Assembly: GCA_002408065.1 (NCBI GenBank)
Contig: DHQI01000068.1
Coordinates: 30,712 to 61,415 of the forward strand
From: Bacteroidales bacterium UBA5342
Lineage (GTDB): Bacteria > Bacteroidota > Bacteroidia > Bacteroidales > UBA5342
Direction of reading: 5' to 3'
DNA: 30,704 nucleotides
How positions within the stretch are numbered: position 1 is the stretch's first letter; each line of letters opens with the position of its first letter. Below the pieces are notes generated by a model. The model made no database searches and was not told the DNA's origin. It worked only from the letters and a program-made list of their open reading frames with translations. A program made the translations under genes and the position numbers. Positions 25,845-30,704 of this stretch are shown piece after piece.

Positions 25845-26702
25845 TTAATTGTTGTGTGGTCGTACTTTTATTAATTTGTCAAACAATTCTGTTTTTTTTA
25901 TAAAAATCTTTCGGTCAAGAGCTTTTCCTTGTTTTTCAATCTCAATTAGCCCCCAAAAACTTAGAAATCTTTGAAAAGTCCTAACTGAATAGCAGTTGCT
26001 TGCGTATTCTTCAGCAGTACCATAAGTCGGTGTAACTAATTCTAAAAATTGTGGAAATGCTTTTAGGTATTTGTTGGAATAAAAATTGTCCCACTGTTTC
26101 TCTTCACCATACTTTGACAAAAGAATCAATGAAAAACCAAAACCGAATTGTCCGATTTGTTGGTCTTCATAGCCGTCATAAAATGCCCAACTGAATTTCT
26201 GGGTCATAGTTTTAAAAATCAAGTCGAACAGTTTCTGATTATCGGATGTGATTTTTTCTCCAGCCTTTGTAAGACTAATTTTGCCATTTCTTTTTTTTGT
26301 AAGTCCGGCTAATTCAGCTAAAAGTCTGGTTAGATTAACAGTTAAGGAGTCACTTTCCTTGTACAATTTTGAAATTCCAGACGAAAATTGATATTCCTCC
26401 AAATAACCTTGGTTATAAATGTCCTGAACTATTTTTGTAGGTAAAAATCCTTTTGCAGTTAGTTTAATTTCTCCTTTTTCATTAACCAAGTCCAAGAAAT
26501 ATTTAACCAAATTGAACATTGGGCATTTTAAACAATCCAAATCTGCAAGTTTTTGCAAAATTATCGGGCTATTAGATTCGAATGTAAAATGTAGAATATG
26601 GTGCATTTCAAACGGTGAATATCCTTCAAAATCAGGAATTGCCCGATTGTTCTGCTCGTTCATTACTTGGTCAAGATGTTTTTGTATGTCTCCTAAGTTC
26701 AT
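25845..26702 (-). CDS. Conserved hypothetical protein, 285 aa
   Basis: I do not recognise a named domain. The protein is soluble and charged, without signal peptide or membrane segments. Its N-terminus (MNLGDIQKHLDQVMNEQNN) and the following PDFEGYSPFEMHHILHFTFE read like a well-preserved cytoplasmic family, and similar proteins occur as orphans in Bacteroidota as far as I recall. Lys-rich helices with LTxKG and LTKAGEKI repeats (about 78-90 and 143-155) and the end segment VRTFQRFLSFWGLIEIEKQG suggest winged-helix-like modules, possibly nucleic-acid binding. That is inference only. The gene stands alone, following BRO-like gene fragments and preceding the inverted-repeat pair, in a stretch that looks like an accessory insertion. 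Confidence 0.65.
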   Translation of the reverse strand: MNLGDIQKHLDQVMNEQNNRAIPDFEGYSPFEMHHILHFTFESNSPIILQKLADLDCLKCPMFNLVKYFLDLVNEKGEIKLTAKGFLPTKIVQDIYNQGYLEEYQFSSGISKLYKESDSLTVNLTRLLAELAGLTKKRNGKISLTKAGEKITSDNQKLFDLIFKTMTQKFSWAFYDGYEDQQIGQFGFGFSLILLSKYGEEKQWDNFYSNKYLKAFPQFLELVTPTYGTAEEYASNCYSVRTFQRFLSFWGLIEIEKQGKALDRKIFIKKTELFDKLIKVRPHNN

Positions 26703-26714
26703 TGAGTTTATTGT

Positions 26715-26847
26715 TTAGTACGAATTTGGCATACCACACAACGGTAAATCCAATTCATCATTATGCCAAGCACGACGAATTTCTTTGTCCTGAAATACTA
26801 CTAGTTTGTTTTGTGGCGATATGTTTTTTGTTTTCTTGATTGCTCAT
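26715..26847 (-). pseudogene. Remnant of a BRO-N / DinD-like N-terminus
   Basis: An ATG at 26847 begins MSNQENKKHIATKQT, then the match continues after a one-base frame change as VVFQDKEIRRAWHNDE (plus 26763-26803). Together these resemble the first 35 residues of BRO-N-domain proteins (phage antirepressor/DNA-damage-inducible protein D relatives), which begin with a short polar stretch followed by a VFxxKxIRRxWxxxEW-type strand. The similarity breaks off after NDE, and the frame ends at TAA just before the hypothetical gene. It is a truncated, frameshifted fragment, not an expressed gene. Confidence 0.5.
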
Positions 26848-27002
26848 TTTTGCCCTTCTAATTTCTTTATGAAGATATTATTTCGGTTTTTTGCTCTTTC
26901 ATGCAAGGTAGAATATTTAATAATTCCAGTGTACATGTTAGTATCAGGTTTCCTGAATTTTCCTTCAATGTTTTTGTTCGGTCTGTAAATCAAATTCTTC
27001 AT
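26844..27002 (-). CDS. Small ORF overlapping the BRO-like fragment start
   Basis: A 52-codon frame starts MKNLIYRPNKNIEGKFRKPD and ends KKLEGQK, very basic, without membrane segments. Its stop overlaps the next ATG as ATGA (26844-26847), a layout typical of translationally coupled genes, which suggests it and the BRO-like gene were once one operon. A weak promoter-like TAGATTTG lies upstream at 27106-27113 on the minus strand. No family recognised; it may itself be a leftover. Confidence 0.3.
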   Translation of the reverse strand: MKNLIYRPNKNIEGKFRKPDTNMYTGIIKYSTLHERAKNRNNIFIKKLEGQK

Positions 27003-27545
27003 AATCCAACGACAAGTGAATTATCGAAACTTGACAGTTTTGATACTGTGCCATTTTTTTTGAGTGCCACACAACATTTAGTACTTCATAATTTGTTTTG
27101 CAACACAAATCTACAAAAAGAACCCCCTATTTCGCGCAAGTCTACAAGTCATGGTTCATTACATATGACAGCCTTGGAACAAATGGGGATTTGATTGCTA
27201 CAGACTAAATATCAACGCCTAAACTAATACAAAATCCTGCAAATGGGAAAAATACACCTAGACCACTCCTTTTTTGCAACAGAAAAGCAAAACTAATAAA
27301 AGTGTAAGATGAAATATCAAAAATAAAGAAAAAACAAGATAAAACGGCTTCTAAAATGCCGGAAAAACGCCCCAGCCCCCCATAAGCACACAAAAAAAGT
27401 GATTCAAAACACTATACTTAAATCACTGTAAATAAAAGATCTGAATACTGTGTACGTAGAATGTTTAGTTCAACATAAGCTCCAATAAGTTGAGTATGCA
27501 AGCAACTCAACTTTGGAGGCTAATTGTTACCAACAGACTTTTGGT
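27003..27545. other. Intergenic stretch, no confident gene
   Basis: About 540 bases between the small ORF and the end of the ABC ATPase gene. A 62-codon hydrophobic frame on the minus strand (27205-27393) and a 97-codon plus-strand frame (26901-27194) exist, but neither shows protein-like features that persuade me. The stretch holds the hairpin at 27480-27518 and the short motif TTGTTACCAAC at 27524-27534. Confidence 0.5.
27480..27518 (-). terminator. Hairpin downstream of the ABC-3C operon
   Basis: CTCCAA-TA-AGTTGAGT (27480-27495) pairs with ACTCAACT-TTGGAG (27505-27518) over 14 base pairs with a two-base bulge and a 9-base loop. It lies 28 bases past the stop of the last ABC-3C gene. No T-run follows on the minus strand, so it is more likely an RNA-end stabiliser, weak terminator or recombination site than a classic terminator. 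Confidence 0.45.
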
Positions 27546-29300
27546 TTAGAAGCTGTTAAGAAATAATTTTCCATCATTATCATTATCGTGTAATTTTAAA
27601 CAAATTTCATCATCTGAAATTATCTCAGTATTTGTTTTGGGTAGGTCAGAGTCAATAAGTGTTAAGATATATTGAAGATTGTACTGACTACAAACATCTT
27701 TTACCATTTCTATGTAGCATTCTTTTATTCTATCATCCAAACCTTCAAGTACACCATCGTGGTATGCAAATTTATAAAATGATTTATTAGAATATTTTAT
27801 TAGAATAGCCAAATCAAAAGAAACACAAAGTAATTTCATATAAGTTGTACCTTGAGATTCTGATGTTTCAAGAAGATTGGTTTTGTTTTGATAATCAGCA
27901 CTAAAATCAACATTTCCTTGTTTATTTACATTTAATGATAGTAATGCATTTGTATCAAGTATCGTTTTAATAATAGAGTTGAAAATTTTATTTATTTCTG
28001 AATGCTTTCTTTCCTTAAGTGCTTGTTTTATTTCTTCAACTTTATCTTCAACCAAACCTTTATTTTTCTCAATATCATTTTCAATAAGTAAAGAATTGTC
28101 GATGGCTTTTAGTTTATCTTTTATTCTTTCTATCTCAACCTCTGTTTTAGTTAGTGATTTTTGATAGTGTTTAAATTTTTGATAGCTATCTTTTTCTGTT
28201 AAGGTTGATAGTAATATGCTTTTTTTATCTTCTAACTCTTTAATTTCTGGGTTAATAGTGTTTAGTTCAAGTTCGAGTTCTGATAAATTTTCTTGTAAAA
28301 ACGTTTTCCGTTCAAAACTGAGAGTTTTTTGGAAATTAATTAAATCTTCATACTTCTTCTCTAATTGCTCAGGAAAATATAGTTCAACTTCATTGAATAA
28401 TCTTTTAATATTGTTGATTTCAATATCATCAAATATATCAGATAATGATTTTCGTGTTCTTTCTATTTCGTAAGTTATTCGGTAACGTTCTGTGTTTAAT
28501 ATCTGAAGACGATTGTCAATTTCTTCAACAATTCTTTTATTAACCTGAATGTCTGATTGGTAGAAGTTAAATTTATTAATAAAATTTTCGATTTCTTTTA
28601 TCTCAGATTCTTTAATTTCTAAAAGACCATTAAGCTTATCTTGTTCATCGGTGTCAATTTGTGCTTCAGATTTTATAATGCTTAATTTTTTCTTTAAGTC
28701 ATCAGTTTCTTCTTCAAATTCAAGTTTTTCTTTTATTAATTCTCCATTGAAACCCAATAAATCAAAAACAAAAGGTTTCCAGTCTTTATGTTTTCCTTTG
28801 AACTTATTTAATTTAAAAACATCTAACCAATCTTGTTGACTTCTTAAGAAATAAGTAATAGATTTTCTGTATGGCCAATTCTCTAATATGTCAAATGATA
28901 AGTAATCGTTTAATTTTTCTTTTGCTTTATCAAATGTCATATCTTCTTCATCCCAATCCCAATCTAAAATATAATCCTTAGATTTATTATCATTTATTTT
29001 GAATGAAACCTTTGTAGGAGAATTAACACTTCGTTTTATAATTAAATATTTTCCTGAATTTAGTAGAAATTCACCATAAAATACTTGACCTATAAAAATA
29101 TTATTTCCAAATAACTTATCTGTTGATTTATTTATCTTAGCTAACAGTAAAAAATCAATAACTCGGATTAAAGATGTTTTTCCAAGATTATGGGTATCTT
29201 CTTTTTTGTTGCTTTTTATAAATGCAATAACAGAATTTAAACCCTCGTTAAATTCAAGGTTTTTAAAGTTTTTATTTGAATATATCTTTATAATTTTCAT
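27546..29300 (-). CDS. SMC-like ABC ATPase, DUF2326 type (ABC-3C NTPase component)
   Basis: A 584-aa ATPase with the Rad50/SMC plan: an N-terminal ATP-binding half (about 1-190), a long coiled coil (about 195-430, dense in Lys/Glu/Leu) and a C-terminal half (about 435-584). The P-loop is HNLGKTSL (Gly40-Lys41-Thr42), shortened compared with the usual GxxGxGKT. ETSESQGTTYMKLL (near 478-491) sits where the ABC signature is expected, and HDGVLEGLDDR (514-524) is the hallmark of DUF2326 proteins and carries the Walker-B-like region. DUF2326 ATPases are the nucleotide-driven component of ABC-three-component systems, thought to sense invading nucleic acid and release the effector. It is the third gene of the operon, 4 bases after the middle component, and much more AT-rich than the carbohydrate genes. 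Confidence 0.85.
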   Translation of the reverse strand: MKIIKIYSNKNFKNLEFNEGLNSVIAFIKSNKKEDTHNLGKTSLIRVIDFLLLAKINKSTDKLFGNNIFIGQVFYGEFLLNSGKYLIIKRSVNSPTKVSFKINDNKSKDYILDWDWDEEDMTFDKAKEKLNDYLSFDILENWPYRKSITYFLRSQQDWLDVFKLNKFKGKHKDWKPFVFDLLGFNGELIKEKLEFEEETDDLKKKLSIIKSEAQIDTDEQDKLNGLLEIKESEIKEIENFINKFNFYQSDIQVNKRIVEEIDNRLQILNTERYRITYEIERTRKSLSDIFDDIEINNIKRLFNEVELYFPEQLEKKYEDLINFQKTLSFERKTFLQENLSELELELNTINPEIKELEDKKSILLSTLTEKDSYQKFKHYQKSLTKTEVEIERIKDKLKAIDNSLLIENDIEKNKGLVEDKVEEIKQALKERKHSEINKIFNSIIKTILDTNALLSLNVNKQGNVDFSADYQNKTNLLETSESQGTTYMKLLCVSFDLAILIKYSNKSFYKFAYHDGVLEGLDDRIKECYIEMVKDVCSQYNLQYILTLIDSDLPKTNTEIISDDEICLKLHDNDNDGKLFLNSF

Positions 29301-29304
29301 TCTT

Positions 29305-29544
29305 TTACTTGTTTATCAAAGCAATTGCATCTAATTTATTTAGATATTCAATTTTGCCAATAGAATACAAAAAGGTTAATGATGTATTAAATTGAGATTT
29401 AGCTTCAATCCCTAAATTTCGCACCAATAACTCTTTTAAATCATCATATTTTATAGTATTCTCATTTTGGATATATTTCAAAATAATTCCTGAAATATAG
29501 ATGATTGAGTATTTTAATTTTGTATGTTTTGTAGGTGTTAGCAT
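29305..29544 (-). CDS. ABC-3C middle component (79 aa)
   Basis: A small basic protein, MLTPTKHTKLKYSIIYISGI to its end at IALINK, with the helix-helix-helix-wing pattern of a short winged-HTH (KYDDLKELLVRNLG then LTFLYSIGKIEYLNKLDAIAL). This is the form of the short middle components of ABC-3C systems, which bridge the ATPase and the effector; I think it is closest to the group called middle component 6, but that is from memory. Its ATG directly follows the TAA of the nuclease gene (TAAATG) and it ends 4 bases before the ATPase, so the three are translated together. Confidence 0.75.
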   Translation of the reverse strand: MLTPTKHTKLKYSIIYISGIILKYIQNENTIKYDDLKELLVRNLGIEAKSQFNTSLTFLYSIGKIEYLNKLDAIALINK

Positions 29545-30459
29545 TTACTCATTTTTACCAATGTCGCAATTATAATACATATAGTGGAAGAATATTCTAA
29601 TTAATGCTCTTTTTCCGTTTAAGTCTTTGTTATTTACAAGTATATATTGATAAAGATAATTGATTACTTCTTCAAATCTATCATATTCTTGTCGATGAAT
29701 TAAAATCTCATCATTTATATCTGCAATTGTATTTTCATACTTTCTTAAGAATTCAATATTTATACCCTCTTCAAGAAAACGATTTATTTTTTCAAAATGG
29801 ATTAAATTCTTTTTGATAGAGTTGTCAAAATAGTCTTTGCTTAAATTATTAATTTCATTTTTATTTGAAATATCTCTAGATTTAGGAATTTCAGAGAGAC
29901 CACTTTGTTTAATATCTGCATTATTAAAACCAATAATTATATCTTTAATATCTTGTTCTTGGAATTCTATTGGCAACAAGAGCTTGTTTAGATTCATTGT
30001 TTTTACAATGAACGGAAATTCTTTAAGCCATAATTCAATCCTTTCTAAAGCGATTAAATGGTTTTCAATATTTGTGTTATACTCAAATAAATCCTCAATT
30101 TTAGTATCTTGAATTCCACTAAGTTTTCTGTTTGTAAATAACAAGTAATAATCTATTTCGTTTTTATCTTGGAGCTTATGTATCGCAGGTAAAACTTGAT
30201 TATTTATAATCCCTTTAAAATCAGAATCACTGCAACTTGCATTTGGTCGATGACAAAGTTTTGCTTGGATTATTATTTTGCCATTCCAAGGGTTTGTGCT
30301 GCTGGGAAAAGTATTTGCTTTTCCATTAAATCTTGCATCTTTACCACCGTCAGTTCCTTCTGAAAAAACAATAGTACCCATACCTAATATTTGTTCACAT
30401 ATTAAGGCAACCAAATCTTCAAATTCTTTGTCTGTTAGATTTTCTAAAGGGTATCTCAT
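29545..30459 (-). CDS. ABC-3C effector: Mrr-like restriction endonuclease fused to C-terminal ABC-3C domain
   Basis: A 304-aa two-part protein. Residues about 1-125 are a PD-(D/E)xK nuclease of the Mrr type: Glu14 (FEDLVALI), Asp41 in GTDGGKDARF and Lys67 in IIIQAK, in the expected order and spacing, followed by a YYLLFTNRKLSG strand. A Gln (65) in the xxK motif is common in Mrr relatives. After a polar linker, residues about 215-304 form a helical tail (NLIHFEKINRFLEEGINIEF to IFFHYMYYNCDIG) matching the C-terminal domain that ABC-3C effectors use to join the complex. It is predicted to cut DNA when the ATPase senses infection, but no activity can be shown from sequence. First gene of the operon. 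Confidence 0.85.
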   Translation of the reverse strand: MRYPLENLTDKEFEDLVALICEQILGMGTIVFSEGTDGGKDARFNGKANTFPSSTNPWNGKIIIQAKLCHRPNASCSDSDFKGIINNQVLPAIHKLQDKNEIDYYLLFTNRKLSGIQDTKIEDLFEYNTNIENHLIALERIELWLKEFPFIVKTMNLNKLLLPIEFQEQDIKDIIIGFNNADIKQSGLSEIPKSRDISNKNEINNLSKDYFDNSIKKNLIHFEKINRFLEEGINIEFLRKYENTIADINDEILIHRQEYDRFEEVINYLYQYILVNNKDLNGKRALIRIFFHYMYYNCDIGKNE

Positions 30460-30486
30460 TTATTTCATATAATTATTTTAAAAATA

Positions 30487-30519
30487 CAAAGTTAATATTT
30501 TTTTAGTGAATATGATTCA
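30487..30519 (-). promoter_or_regulatory. Promoter box and possible operator of the ABC-3C operon
   Basis: On the minus strand TAACTTTG (plus 30487-30494) fits the Bacteroidota -7 box TAnnTTTG and lies 27 bases before the nuclease ATG. No proper -33 TTG is found at 19-21 bases. Instead the small palindrome TGAAT-ATG-ATTCA (30507-30519) overlaps that zone and could be an operator. Confidence 0.4.
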
Positions 30520-30704
30520 TTGAAATCCACCTCATTTAAATTGTAAACTTAGCATCCTAAACTCTGTATTTTTTACTTAAATTTTCATCAAAAGCACTGT
30601 CTATTAAGCTTGTTGCCAACGTCGAACTAGATGTGTAGTGTGCCATTAGAAATCACTTTTCTTCGGATTCCCCACAGAGCCAAATCAGAGATTTTACTGA
30701 GTAA
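30520..30704. other. Right edge, no gene seen
   Basis: AT-rich, non-coding on both strands as far as can be read. It contains TTGTTGCCAAC at 30610-30620, nearly identical to the motif at 27524-27534 on the other side of the ABC-3C operon. Confidence 0.5.

Noticed and set aside
26901..27194. 97-codon plus-strand frame
   Set aside because: It runs antisense to the basic 52-codon frame and through intergenic DNA. Its composition is not protein-like and nothing supports its start.
27205..27393. 62-codon hydrophobic minus-strand frame
   Set aside because: It is low in complexity and Phe/Ser-rich as expected from T-rich DNA, with no family resemblance and no clear promoter.
27546..29300. The SMC-like ATPase as a Wadjet, Lamassu or RecN/Rad50 repair protein
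   Set aside because: The HDGVLEG motif of DUF2326, the small middle gene and the Mrr-CTD gene fit ABC-3C better. No Jet-, LmuA/B- or SbcD-like partner is present.
27524..30620. Integron attC sites around the ABC-3C operon
   Set aside because: The short flanking motifs do not form the paired R/L boxes of an attC site, and no integrase is present.
1..30704. CRISPR arrays, tRNA, rRNA and riboswitches
   Set aside because: No regularly spaced direct repeats, no tRNA cloverleaf or rRNA sequence, and no leader with a recognisable riboswitch core were seen on reading. The tandem 9-mers at 10981 are too short for CRISPR.

Overview
The window looks like a chromosomal segment from a Bacteroidota organism, probably a marine or sediment Bacteroidales/Marinilabiliales type or a related lineage. 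This rests on a one-polypeptide hybrid two-component regulator, two proteins with type IX secretion (Por) C-terminal tails, Bacteroidota-type promoter boxes (TTG-N19-TATATTTG before the regulator) and no clear Shine-Dalgarno sequences. Species level cannot be read from the sequence.

Positions 1-904 are non-coding and full of repeats: a hairpin at 146-220, a REP-like hairpin at 307-327, and a roughly 230-bp element at 573-802 bounded by perfect 12-bp inverted repeats. Positions 905-25580 form a carbohydrate-degradation locus. It contains a T9SS-exported Ricin/Ig-like protein (905-3094), a GH2 protein that ends before its catalytic barrel (3447-4439), and a divergent hybrid two-component sensor/regulator (4717-8736). 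A minus-strand gene train follows, in transcription order: a secreted BNR_4 propeller lyase-like protein (24296-21546), GH43 (21500-20526), a 32-codon lipoprotein stub (20520-20422), a GH106 rhamnosidase (20296-17036), a heparinase II/III-type lyase (16950-14533), a GH78 rhamnosidase (14286-11044) and a twin-arginine alpha/alpha-toroid protein of unknown function (10774-8849).

Two alpha-L-rhamnosidase families, a BNR_4 lyase-like protein, a heparinase-fold lyase and a GH43 point to a rhamnose/uronic-acid polymer. Ulvan is my favoured guess; rhamnose-capped arabinogalactan or rhamnogalacturonan are alternatives. Only the BNR_4 protein and the 729-aa Ricin/Ig protein carry the T9SS tail. The model is therefore extracellular binding and endo-cleavage, then periplasmic trimming, with oligosaccharides sensed by the regulator. 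No SusC/SusD pair and no intact sulfatase lie in the window.

From about 24.4 kb the sequence shows decay and turnover. An aldo/keto reductase (25580-24519) is interrupted by two in-frame TGA codons. A pair of facing inverted repeats (25756-25816) resembles collapsed insertion-sequence ends. A conserved hypothetical gene (26702-25845) is preceded by fragments of a BRO-N-like gene.

The right end (30459-27546) is a compact, visibly AT-rich three-gene operon that I read as an ABC-three-component (ABC-3C) conflict/defence system. It encodes an Mrr-like nuclease fused to a C-terminal effector domain, a 79-aa middle component, and an SMC-like ABC ATPase of the DUF2326 type. It is the most interesting system in the window.
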